A stretch of 64,000 bases of DNA from assembly GCF_024436035.1 (NCBI RefSeq), contig NZ_JANFNG010000001.1, positions 389,689-453,688 on the forward strand, written 5' to 3'. The position numbers and the translations under genes are program-made. Below, piece after piece: positions 44,006 through 52,172 of this stretch (position 1 is its first letter; the number at the start of each line of letters is the position of its first letter). Source of the stretch: Streptomyces humicola. Lineage in GTDB: Bacteria > Actinomycetota > Actinomycetes > Streptomycetales > Streptomycetaceae. The notes under the pieces were generated by a model. The model saw only the letters and a list, made by a program, of their open reading frames with translations, made no database searches and had not been told where the DNA came from.

Positions 44006-46348
44006 TCAGAAGGTTTGGTCGAGGCCGTCGGTGGGGGATTGCGGCGTGGACGGTTCCAGCGGAAGCGGCACGAAGCCGAGGGTGCCGTGGTTGATGGGGA
44101 AGCGAGTCGGCATCGTTCCGGTGGCCCGGGCGTAGGCACAGGCGACCGCGGCGAAGGATGGTGCCACGCCGAGTTCGCCGGCGCCGCTCGGGTTGTCGCT
44201 GGTGTTCGGCATGACGATCACCTGCAGATCCAGCGGGGAGTTCCACTCCCGGGTGTAGAAGTAGTCGTCCCAACTGCCTTCCAGTGGAATGCCGTTCTCG
44301 ATGTGCAGGCTGGAGGTCAGGGCCAGCGCGATGCCGTCCTGCATGCCGCCGATCATCTGCGCTTCCAGCCCTCGGGGGTTGATGGCGAATCCGGCGTCGA
44401 CCACGATCAGCGCCTTGGTCACTCGTGGGCCACTCACTCCGTCACGGATCGGACGGTTCACGGTCTCAGGTGTGCAGTCGATCTCTACGAGGGCTGCCGC
44501 CGCGCCCCGGTACTCCGCGTGCAGTCCAATGCCTTGGGCGATTCCGGCCGGCATCGCCCTGCCCCAGCCGCCTGCCTCGGCCGCCTTGTCGAGCACGGCG
44601 AGCAGCCGCTGGTCCTTGAGGAATTCGCGGCGGAACTGCACCGGGTCCTTCCCCATCTTCTCGGCCAGCCGGTCGACGACGAGTTCCTGCGCGCACACCA
44701 CGTTCGGTGAGTAGATATTGCGCATGCTGCCGGTGTTGAACTGCAGCGGAACCTCGTTGAGGAGCTGTGTGGTGATGCCGAAATCGTAGGGGGAGGACTG
44801 GGTCAGTTCGAAGATGGTCTCCGCGAAGCTGAGGTTGCCGGCGACCGGCAGATGCGCTGCCGTCGCTGTGATCATTTCGCCGAGGCCGTGGCCGAAGTCG
44901 GTCTGGACGCTGGTGTGCCGCTGTTCGTAGCTGATCACGTTGCCCAGCGCGTAGGTGGCCCGGACCCGGGAGATGCACATCGGGTGGGTCCGGCCCTGGC
45001 GGAAGTTGTCGGTGCGGGACCAGGACAGCCTCACCGGCTTGCCCATCTTCTGCGAGGTCTCGGCCGCCTCGGCGGCCACGTCGTGGAAGAGATGCCTGCC
45101 GAACGAGCCACCGCCCTGGATGACGTGCACTTTCACTGCATCCACCGGCAGTCCGAGCTGCTTGGCGATCTCCTCCTGGGCGACGATCGGCACCTTGAGG
45201 CTGGCCCAGATCTCCGCGCTGTCGGACCGCACATCGGCGATCGCGTTGTCGGGTTCGAGCGGGCTGTTGCTGGCGAACGCGAAGGTGAACTCGGCGTCGA
45301 TGGACTCGGTCAGCAGGGGCGGTACGGTCATGGGCAGTTGGGCCGCGCGGAGTTTGCTCTCGACGGTGGCGTCGGACTCGCCGTCCACCGTCCCCGGGCC
45401 CCAGGTCACATCCAGCACTTGGATGGCGTCGATGCACTGGCCGAACGTCTCTGCGCGCACCGCCACGCCGTGGGTGATGGCGGCGACGTCGGTGACGCCC
45501 GGCATGGCCCGCACAGTGTCGGCGTTGTTGACGGACACCACCGTGCCGTTGATCGTCGGCGGCCGGGCCACCATGGTGGGCTTCGCATTCGGGACCTGCA
45601 TGTCCATCCCGAACTGCTTGCGGCCGGTGACGATGTCGTAGGCATCGATACGGTTCTGCGGCGTGCCGAGGACGGCGAACTCGGACGAGGGCTTGAGCCG
45701 GGCGGTCACCGCGACCGTCTGGGCGCTGGCCGCTGCCGCGGTGAGCGACCCGTAGTCGGCAGCCCTGCCGCCCGGGCCGGTGACGACGCCGCCCCGGGTG
45801 GTCAGCTCGGAGGCGGGGACGCCCCACTGAGCGGCCGCCGTGTCCACCAGTCGCTGCCGGGCGATGGCGGCGGCCGTGCGGACCGGGATGTACATGCTGC
45901 GCATCGAATTCGAGCCGCCGGTGAGCTGGTTCATCAGGAGCTCGGGCCGCGCGTCCGCCAGAGCGACGGACACCTTGTCCATCGGCAGGTCCAGCTCTTC
46001 GGCGACCATCATCGCAATCGCCGTGGTCATGCCCTGGCCGACCTCGGCACGGGGGACGGCGAAGTACGCAGTGCCGTCCGTGTTCACGCGGACAGCGATC
46101 AGGCCTGCGGTGGGCGCCGCGGCGAGGTTCTGCAGGTCCCCGAGGTCGAACAGGTCCTCCGGTTGGGGCAGGGACGGGACGGCAGCCTGTGCCTGTGGCG
46201 GGTCGGCCGCGCCGGCCGCCCAGTCGACGGCCACCGCGAGCGTGGGCGCGGCGAGCAGATATCCGAGAAAGCGGCGGCGGCCCGGTCGGCTGCCGCCGTC
46301 GGACGGCTCCTCGGCCCGATCCTGCGGCGAACGACTCTGCTCGGCCAT
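44006..46348 (-). CDS. Molybdopterin-binding large subunit of a xanthine-oxidase-family enzyme (IorB type)
   Basis: A 780-residue protein from ATG 46348. A twin-arginine signal lies at about residues 22-50 (RPGRRRFLGYLLAAPTLAVA), so the folded enzyme is exported by Tat. The two-domain aldehyde-oxidase/xanthine-dehydrogenase molybdopterin fold follows, with VPRAEVGQGMTTAIAMMVAE, HVIQGGGSFGRHLFHDVAAE, EYRGAAAALVEIDCTP and the catalytic Glu-region near GAGELGVAPSFAAVACAYAR. The single-polypeptide order and Tat export match IorB-like subunits. With the [2Fe-2S] gene downstream it hydroxylates an aldehyde or N-heterocycle outside the membrane. Substrate unknown. A CdaR-type regulator lies upstream on the same strand. 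Confidence 0.92.
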   Translation of the reverse strand: MAEQSRSPQDRAEEPSDGGSRPGRRRFLGYLLAAPTLAVAVDWAAGAADPPQAQAAVPSLPQPEDLFDLGDLQNLAAAPTAGLIAVRVNTDGTAYFAVPRAEVGQGMTTAIAMMVAEELDLPMDKVSVALADARPELLMNQLTGGSNSMRSMYIPVRTAAAIARQRLVDTAAAQWGVPASELTTRGGVVTGPGGRAADYGSLTAAAASAQTVAVTARLKPSSEFAVLGTPQNRIDAYDIVTGRKQFGMDMQVPNAKPTMVARPPTINGTVVSVNNADTVRAMPGVTDVAAITHGVAVRAETFGQCIDAIQVLDVTWGPGTVDGESDATVESKLRAAQLPMTVPPLLTESIDAEFTFAFASNSPLEPDNAIADVRSDSAEIWASLKVPIVAQEEIAKQLGLPVDAVKVHVIQGGGSFGRHLFHDVAAEAAETSQKMGKPVRLSWSRTDNFRQGRTHPMCISRVRATYALGNVISYEQRHTSVQTDFGHGLGEMITATAAHLPVAGNLSFAETIFELTQSSPYDFGITTQLLNEVPLQFNTGSMRNIYSPNVVCAQELVVDRLAEKMGKDPVQFRREFLKDQRLLAVLDKAAEAGGWGRAMPAGIAQGIGLHAEYRGAAAALVEIDCTPETVNRPIRDGVSGPRVTKALIVVDAGFAINPRGLEAQMIGGMQDGIALALTSSLHIENGIPLEGSWDDYFYTREWNSPLDLQVIVMPNTSDNPSGAGELGVAPSFAAVACAYARATGTMPTRFPINHGTLGFVPLPLEPSTPQSPTDGLDQTF

Positions 46349-46501
46349 GGGCGTTCCTCTCCCGCGGACACCTGGTTGCTCTGAGCTGCGGAGGAGAGTG
46401 CCACGCCGCTCAGCGCGCGGGGATGGCCGCGGTGCCCAGCTTTGTTCCGCTCGGTTGTGCCGCATGCACAACTGGAGGGAGCCCGACCGGTTGACTCCTC
46501 G

Positions 46502-47734
46502 TCAGGTGTCCTGAGCCGGTGGGAAAAGCCGTGCGGCGCGGAGCGCCAGCGCAAGGTCCACCTGGAATGCGGCACCGGTGAGGTCACGGCCGGTGATCTG
46601 ATGGATCCGGTGCAACCGGTTGATAACGGTGTTGCGGTGGCAGTGCGCCAGCTCGGCGGTACGCCTGACCGAACCGGCCGCGGCCACCCAGGTCTCCAGC
46701 GTGTCGAGCAGCACTTGGCGTTCGGCGGCGGACACCTTGAGCAGCGGCGCGAGCCAGACTTGGACGAGCTGCGCGGCCAGTTCCGGAGAACTCAGTAGCA
46801 GCGCCTCGGGCAGCCGGTCCTCAAGCGACGCCACCTCGCTCCGGTCCGACGGCACGGCCCGCCGGGCCAGCGTCGCCTGTCGGTAGGCGACGTCCGCATC
46901 GGACAGTCCGGGTACCACACCGGACAGGCCGGCAGGAGCGTCCACCGCTCGCTGCAGCACGTCGAGCGCCGTATCCAGCGAGACGTTCCGGAGTGCGAGC
47001 AATCCGACGAGTGTGCTGGCGCGCACCTGCCAGGCAGAGTCGATGCGTGCGGCGGCGAGTCGTCGTTCCAGCAGAGCAGCGGTGTGGTGCTCCTCGGCAC
47101 GGACATCGACGGTCACCACGGCGTACCGGCCGTCCACCGGAACGCCAAGGATCCTCGCAGCCTCGAAGGCGAACGCCGGGTCCTTCGCCCGACCGTGCAG
47201 CAGTCCCTCCCACAGCGCGGCTCGACGCTGTTCGTCGGCGCGAAGGAGCCGGCGCTCGGTGCGGTGATAGGCGACCGCAACCTCCGAGGAGATGGTGTCG
47301 ACGATCTCCCAGACCTGGCTCGCCACGTTCAACAGGGCGTCCGCATCGTCCGTACCCTGCTCGCGGGCCTGCTCGATCAGAGCCTCCCAGACGAGTCGAC
47401 CGCCGATACGGAACGACCGGAGCACATCGTCCAGCGGCATCCGCTGCTCGGCTCGACGCTGTCCCGTCGCATGAGCCGCGTCGAAGTAGTCCTCGATGGC
47501 GGACCGGCCGGAACCGGCAGCCCCACCGGCGACCATCTGCACAACGCGAGCGATGTTGTCGTGGCACGACTGCCACAAGTCATCGGCAGGAACCGCGGTC
47601 ATCAGACGGTAGCCGGGGTTCTGCTCATAGATGGTGCGCACCAGCACGTCGGTCAAGGCGGGCACCCGCAACAGCACACTCGCGGCCAGCGATTCCGCGA
47701 CCCGCATGCTCCCACGATCTACCGTGTCACCCAT
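46502..47734 (-). CDS. CdaR/PucR-type helix-turn-helix regulator
   Basis: A regulator of about 410 residues; ATG 47734 (MGDTVDRGSMRVAESLAA) is preferred over a longer reading to 47854. Central GGDEF-like/'RsbR-type' helical region (YRLMTAVPADDLWQSCHDNI, DDVLRSFRIGGRLVWEALIE). The C-terminal PucR/CdaR helix-turn-helix reads LLDTLETWVAAAGSVRRTAE then LAHCHRNTVINRLHRIHQIT. Regulators of this shape activate sugar-diacid or heterocycle catabolic operons. Located 153 bases upstream of the molybdenum hydroxylase operon in the same direction, it is the obvious candidate to control it. No purine-binding N-domain like that of the regulator at 3164 is present. Confidence 0.87.
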   Translation of the reverse strand: MGDTVDRGSMRVAESLAASVLLRVPALTDVLVRTIYEQNPGYRLMTAVPADDLWQSCHDNIARVVQMVAGGAAGSGRSAIEDYFDAAHATGQRRAEQRMPLDDVLRSFRIGGRLVWEALIEQAREQGTDDADALLNVASQVWEIVDTISSEVAVAYHRTERRLLRADEQRRAALWEGLLHGRAKDPAFAFEAARILGVPVDGRYAVVTVDVRAEEHHTAALLERRLAAARIDSAWQVRASTLVGLLALRNVSLDTALDVLQRAVDAPAGLSGVVPGLSDADVAYRQATLARRAVPSDRSEVASLEDRLPEALLLSSPELAAQLVQVWLAPLLKVSAAERQVLLDTLETWVAAAGSVRRTAELAHCHRNTVINRLHRIHQITGRDLTGAAFQVDLALALRAARLFPPAQDT

Positions 47735-48121
47735 GGTCTGTACGTTCTCATACCGGCCTGCGCCCCTACAGATGAGAGTGAGGAGACCTCGGTCGCGGGC
47801 GAACTTGTGGACCTTTCGGATCTGCCGGATCAATGTGGCGCGGAGTGAAGACAACAGCGGGGTCGTACGGAATCACGACTCAGGTCGCCGACCGCCTCCT
47901 GCGCACGGGGGAGCGTCGGCTGACTCAGCGACGGGGTGCCGGTCAGCCCTAGTGCACCATCCTCCGAGAGCTGGGGGTTCGGGGCAGGCAACCTTGGGGG
48001 GAACGGCGCAGGGTCGCCGGAGGGGCTGCCGGAGAGGGTGAGGACGCGGGCGTTGCGGGGCACGGAGGGATTATTTCCGGCTGGGCCGGGGCGCGCGCCG
48101 GTCGGCGCTGGAAACGGTGGC

Positions 48122-48183
48122 TCAGGTCCCCTGGCCGGGGCTGATGATGTGGTGCGGGTCGAAGGCCGCCTGCAGCACGTACC
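48122..48183 (-). pseudogene. FAD-linked oxidase C-terminal scrap in a gene-free stretch
   Basis: The minus strand reads YVLQAAFDPHHIISPGQGT before TGA at 48122-48124, the typical LKxxFDPxxIxxPG end of FAD-linked oxidases of the GlcD/BBE type. Nothing else of the gene is visible. The remaining parts of 47735-48211 contain no other supported gene; a minus-strand piece VLTLSGSPS near 48050 could be an FMN-reductase start but is too short to call. Confidence 0.4.
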
Positions 48184-48211
48184 GTTACCGGGCCGGCCAT
48201 CGTTGGGCCCT

Positions 48212-48261
48212 GCTTGTTTCTCGGTCCCCGCTGCGGCCGCGACGGGGACCGACAAACAAGC
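48212..48261 (-). terminator. Long stem-loop after the sulfonate operon
   Basis: GCTTGTTT-c-t-CGGTCCCCG (48212-48230) pairs with CGGGGACCG-a-c-AAACAAGC (48243-48261), giving an 18-base-pair stem with one mismatch and a 12-base loop. It begins 17 bases after the TauD stop (48278). It is a strong terminator or 3'-end stabiliser for the sulfonate operon. Confidence 0.8.
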
Positions 48262-48277
48262 GGAGCCCGCAGGGGAT

Positions 48278-49189
48278 CTAAACGACCGTTGTGTAGTGCG
48301 AGGCGTCACCCGCGATCGAGTAGCTCGACTTGCCGTCGATGCCGACCGGGACGTCACCTGCGACCGTCACACGGTTCAGACGGCGTGGCCGGCCGTCGTA
48401 GTTGTCGATGGCGTAGTGCTGGGTGATCCGGTTGTCGAACAGCACGAGCTGGTTGGGCGACCAGCGCCACCGCAGGATGTTCTCCGGCCGGGTGACGCAG
48501 CTCTGCAGCAGGTCCAGGATCTTGCGCGATTCGGCTGTGGACAGGCCCACGATCCGCTGCGCGAACCCTCCGATGAACAGCCCGCGCTCACCGGTCAGCG
48601 GGTGCACCCTCACAACGGGGTGGGCGGTGCGGAAGGTGATGGAGGTGAACACCGCACGCTGTCGGGCCTTCTCCTCGTCGACGCTCTCCTCGGGCACCGC
48701 GTAGTCGTAGTCGTTGGTGTGTTCCGCCCACAGGGAGTCGGCGAGGAGACGCAGCGGCTCGGGCAGATCACGGTAGGCGCCGGCGGCGTTCGCGATCAGC
48801 GTTTCGCCGCCGTAGGGCGGAACGACGATGCTGCGCAGGGTGCTGGCCTGCGGAGGGTTGACGACGAAGGTGACGTCGGTGTGCCAGTGGTTCGCCCGGC
48901 CTCGCTCACTGTCGACGGGGAGGACGTTCGGGGTGCCCTCGACGGAGGGGACGGTCGGGTGCGCGGTGGTCAGTTCGCCGAAGTGCCGGGCGAAGCGCTG
49001 CTGGCCCTCGTCGTCGAGATCGACGTCGTCGAACACCAGCGCCTTGTGCTCGTTGAGGGCGGCGCGCAGGACGGCGACGGTCTCGCCGTCCAGCTCCTTG
49101 CCGATGTCGACGCCCGCCACCAGCGCGCCGATGCGAGCGGTGACCTTGCGGATCTCCAGACGGTTCTGGGTTTCGATACTCGTGGACAT
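48278..49189 (-). CDS. TauD/TfdA-family alpha-ketoglutarate-dependent dioxygenase
   Basis: A 303-residue non-heme iron dioxygenase from ATG 49189. The iron site HxD is in RANHWHTDVTFVVNPP and the distal His and 2-oxoglutarate-binding Arg are in the region DNRITQHYAIDNYDGRPRRL then NRVTVAG. N-terminal IRKVTARIGALVAGVDIGKE is typical of TauD/AtsK. These enzymes release sulfite from taurine or cleave alkyl sulfates. It is the last gene of the five-gene sulfonate operon, 28 bases downstream of the LLM monooxygenase. Substrate (taurine, alkylsulfonate or alkylsulfate) is not determined. Confidence 0.92.
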   Translation of the reverse strand: MSTSIETQNRLEIRKVTARIGALVAGVDIGKELDGETVAVLRAALNEHKALVFDDVDLDDEGQQRFARHFGELTTAHPTVPSVEGTPNVLPVDSERGRANHWHTDVTFVVNPPQASTLRSIVVPPYGGETLIANAAGAYRDLPEPLRLLADSLWAEHTNDYDYAVPEESVDEEKARQRAVFTSITFRTAHPVVRVHPLTGERGLFIGGFAQRIVGLSTAESRKILDLLQSCVTRPENILRWRWSPNQLVLFDNRITQHYAIDNYDGRPRRLNRVTVAGDVPVGIDGKSSYSIAGDASHYTTVV

Positions 49190-49217
49190 GCGGGTTTCTC
49201 TCCTTCTCGGCGGGTGC

Positions 49218-50564
49218 TCAGTGGGTGGCCAGTACCGGGACCGTGTACTGGTTGGCGGGGCGCGGCAGTCCGTACCGCTCGCGCAAGGTCTGTCGGGGGC
49301 CGTACTCGCTGCGCAGCAGTCCGCGGGTGCGCAGGACCGGCACGACGTGGTCGACAAAGAGTTCGAGACCCGAGGGCAGCACGGCGGGCATGATGTTGAA
49401 CCCGTCGGCGGCGCCGTGGCGGAACCAGTCCTCGATGGCGTCGGCGACCTGTTCGGGTGTTCCGGTGAAAGTGCGGTGACCGCGGCCTCCGCCGAGCCGT
49501 CCGATCAGTTGGCGGACGGTGAGGTCGTCGCGCCGGGCGAGTTCCACGACGAGGGTGTAGCGGCTCTTCGCTCCTTCGATCGCGCTTTCCGGCGGAAGGC
49601 CGTCCGGCAGCCGGGAGTCCAGGTCGAGCGCGCCGGGCTCCACGTGCAGCAGGCGTTCGAGGCGGTGCAGGCTGTGCTCGTACACGATGTGCTCTTCGAG
49701 TTCGGCCTCACGGCGCCGCGCCTCCGCCTCGGTGTCGCCGATGACGGGGACGATCCCGGGAAGAATCTTGATCCCTTCCGGATCGCGTCCGCCCGCTCGG
49801 GTCCGGGCCTTGAGGTCCGCGTAGAACTCCTGCGCGTCGCGGAGCGTCTGCTGTGCGGTGAACACCGCCTCCGCGTGGCGCGCCGCGAACCGCCTGCCGT
49901 CCTCGGACGAACCCGCCTGCACCAGCAGCGGATAGCCCTGCGGCGAGCGCGGCACGTTGAGCGCACCCTCGACGCTGAAGTGGGTGCCCCGATGCTTGGG
50001 CGGGTGGAGTTTGGCGGTGTCGCCCCAGACGCCGGCGATCTTGTCCGCGACGATGAGGTCATCCTCCCAGCTGTCCCACAGCTTGAGCACCACATCCAGG
50101 AACTCGGCGGCGCGTTCGTACCGGGTGGCATGCGACGGCTCGTCGTCAAGGCCGAAGTTGCGGGCGGCTTCCGCGCCGGCGGTGGTGACGATGTTCCACC
50201 CGGCGCGCCCGCCACTGATGTGGTCGAGCGAGGCGAAGGCGCGGGCCAGGTTGTACGGGGCGTTGTAGGACGTCGACGCGGTGGCGATCAGGCCGATGTG
50301 CTCGGTGGCGGTGGCCAGCGCGGTGAGCAGCGTGATCGGTTCCAGCGAGCCGGACGGGCGCTGGCCGACGCTGTTGAAGAGCACCGGTCCATCGGCGAGG
50401 AAGAGCGAGTCGAAGGTGCCGCGCTCCGCGATGCGGGCGAGGTTGCGGTAGTGGTCGATCGCAACGCTCGCATACGGGTTGCTCTCCGGCAGCCGCCACG
50501 ACGCCTCGTGGTGGCCGGTGTTCATCAGAAACGCGTTGAGGTGCAGCTGTCGGTGTCGGGTCAC
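49218..50564 (-). CDS. NtaA/SnaA/DszA-type flavin-dependent monooxygenase
   Basis: A 448-residue class C (two-component) monooxygenase. The start is GTG 50564 (VTRHRQLHLNAFLMNTGHHE) with AAGGAG 7 bases upstream, overlapping the ATPase stop by four bases. Family motifs are FDSLFLADGPVLF, LEPITLLTALATATEHIGLI, NLARAFASLDHISGGRAGWN and GYPLLVQAGSSEDGRRFAAR. Enzymes of this clade use reduced FMN to attack sulfonates, sulfones, nitrilotriacetate or EDTA. A partner FMN reductase is not present in the operon. In a sulfonate-uptake context it likely desulfonates an imported compound. Confidence 0.92.
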   Translation of the reverse strand: MTRHRQLHLNAFLMNTGHHEASWRLPESNPYASVAIDHYRNLARIAERGTFDSLFLADGPVLFNSVGQRPSGSLEPITLLTALATATEHIGLIATASTSYNAPYNLARAFASLDHISGGRAGWNIVTTAGAEAARNFGLDDEPSHATRYERAAEFLDVVLKLWDSWEDDLIVADKIAGVWGDTAKLHPPKHRGTHFSVEGALNVPRSPQGYPLLVQAGSSEDGRRFAARHAEAVFTAQQTLRDAQEFYADLKARTRAGGRDPEGIKILPGIVPVIGDTEAEARRREAELEEHIVYEHSLHRLERLLHVEPGALDLDSRLPDGLPPESAIEGAKSRYTLVVELARRDDLTVRQLIGRLGGGRGHRTFTGTPEQVADAIEDWFRHGAADGFNIMPAVLPSGLELFVDHVVPVLRTRGLLRSEYGPRQTLRERYGLPRPANQYTVPVLATH

Positions 50565-51307
50565 GTGGTGGCTCCTTGGACGTCTTCGGTCACGCCGAGA
50601 GCGGCAAACAGCCGCTCGCGGTACTCGCCGAGCAAGGGGTCGCGATAGGACCGCGGGTGGGGGACGTCGACGCTCACGTCGAGACCGATACGTCCCTGGT
50701 CGAGTACGAGGACACGGTCGGCGAGCACGATCGCCTCGTCCACGTCGTGGGTGACGAGCAGCACGGACGGCCTGTGGCGCTCCCACAGTTCACGCAGGAG
50801 GGTGTGCATCCGGATGCGCGTCAGCGCGTCCAGGGCGCCGAACGGCTCGTCGGCGAGGAGGAGCTCGGGGTCCCACACCAGGGACCGGGCCAGCGCGGCG
50901 CGCTGTGCCTCTCCGCCAGACAGCTCATTGGGCCAGGCGCGTTCCCGCCCGGCGAGGCCGACCTCGGTGAGGGCCGCCCGCCCCCGTTCAGCGGCGTCCT
51001 TCCCGCGGGTCCCGAGGATCACGTTGTCGAGCACACGGCGCCACGGCAGCAGCCGGGAGTCCTGGAAGACGACGGACAGGCGTTGCGGGGCGGCCAGTTC
51101 GCCACTGCCGGTGACCTGGTGGTCGAGGCCTGCAATGGCCCGCAGCAAGGTGCTCTTCCCGGAACCGCTGTGGCCGAGCAGGGCGACGAACTGCCCCGCC
51201 GGGATGTCGAGGTCGATCCCGTCGAGCACGTCGCGGGCGCCGAAGCTCCGGGTCAGGCCGCTGATCCGGACGGCGGGCGGGGTCAGTTGCTCAGCGTGCG
51301 TCGCCAT
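50561..51307 (-). CDS. ABC transporter ATPase (SsuB/TauB type)
   Basis: A 248-residue ATPase from ATG 51307. Walker A is GHSGSGKST (about residues 45-53), Q-loop VFQDSRLLPW, signature LSGGEAQRAALARSL, Walker B LLLADEPFGALDALTR and H-loop LLVTHDVDEA. This is the nitrate/sulfonate/taurine importer ATPase subtype. It overlaps the permease gene by 25 bases upstream and the monooxygenase start by four bases downstream, so the operon is tightly coupled. Confidence 0.94.
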   Translation of the reverse strand: MATHAEQLTPPAVRISGLTRSFGARDVLDGIDLDIPAGQFVALLGHSGSGKSTLLRAIAGLDHQVTGSGELAAPQRLSVVFQDSRLLPWRRVLDNVILGTRGKDAAERGRAALTEVGLAGRERAWPNELSGGEAQRAALARSLVWDPELLLADEPFGALDALTRIRMHTLLRELWERHRPSVLLVTHDVDEAIVLADRVLVLDQGRIGLDVSVDVPHPRSYRDPLLGEYRERLFAALGVTEDVQGATT

Positions 51308-52167
51308 GACAGCACCCTTCGTTCGATCAGGCGGACCGCGCTGTCGGAGACCAGGCCGAAGATCCCGTAGATCAGCAGGCCGACGATGATCACATCCGTA
51401 CGGCCGTAGTTCTGGGCCTGGAACATCATGTAGCCGAGGCCGCTGGTCGCGTTGATCTGCTCCAGGACGACCAGGGACAGCCACGAACCGGTTACGCCGA
51501 GCCGCAGTCCGACGAAGAAGCCGGGTAGTGCGCCGGGGATGACGATTTGCCGGATGAACTGGACCCTGCTCAGCCCGAGGACCTCGCCCAGCTCCACGAA
51601 GCGGTTGTCGATGCCGGAGAGCGCGGAGTGCAGGTTGAGATAGATCGGGATGTAGACGACGATGGCGATGATGGTGATCTTGAAGGTTTCGCCGATGCCC
51701 AGCCAGAGGATGAACAGAGGTATCAGGCCGAGGGTGGGGATCGCCCGGTTGAGCTGGACCGTGCCGTCGATCAGCGCCTCGCCGACCCGGCTGAGCCCGG
51801 CGGCCAGGGCGAGCGCCACCCCGCCGACCAGGCCGATGGCGAAACCGTACCCGGCACGCCGCAGCGAGGTGGTGATGTCGGAGCCCAGTGTGCCGTCGGT
51901 CCACAGGTGGGCGGCGGTACGCAGGACCGTCCAGGGTGCCGGTATGGCCCCGGGGTCGAGCTGTCCGGCGGCGGAGGCGGCTGCCCAGAGCGCCAGGAAG
52001 AGCACGGGACCGGTCAGCCGCGAGGCGGGCAGCCGCCTGCCCGGGGCGAGCCCGCGGGTGCTGCGGCGCGTGACCGGCGCCCGCTCGTGCGCACGCCCGT
52101 GCTCGGGCTCGTGATCTGCAGGACGTGGCCGTATCGCGGTGCTGCCGTCAAGGACGCGTTCGGTCAC
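51283..52167 (-). CDS. ABC transporter permease (SsuC/TauC type)
   Basis: A 294-residue permease starting at GTG 52167 with GGAGG 8 bases upstream. Six hydrophobic segments follow an Arg/Pro-rich N-terminus. The cytoplasmic coupling loop is EVLGLSRVQFIRQIVIPGAL (EAA-like motif), and LIPLFILWLGIGETFKI is the usual SsuC/TauC signature. It works with the ATPase downstream and the lipoprotein upstream to import sulfonates or related oxyanion-bearing compounds. Neighbour gaps are 5 bases upstream and a 25-base overlap downstream. Confidence 0.93.
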   Translation of the reverse strand: MTERVLDGSTAIRPRPADHEPEHGRAHERAPVTRRSTRGLAPGRRLPASRLTGPVLFLALWAAASAAGQLDPGAIPAPWTVLRTAAHLWTDGTLGSDITTSLRRAGYGFAIGLVGGVALALAAGLSRVGEALIDGTVQLNRAIPTLGLIPLFILWLGIGETFKITIIAIVVYIPIYLNLHSALSGIDNRFVELGEVLGLSRVQFIRQIVIPGALPGFFVGLRLGVTGSWLSLVVLEQINATSGLGYMMFQAQNYGRTDVIIVGLLIYGIFGLVSDSAVRLIERRVLSWRRTLSN

Positions 52168-52172
52168 GGGTA

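Noticed and set aside
48828-50648. 606-codon plus-strand frame opposite the monooxygenase and dioxygenase
   Set aside because: Antisense shadow of two clear enzymes; no recognisable domain.
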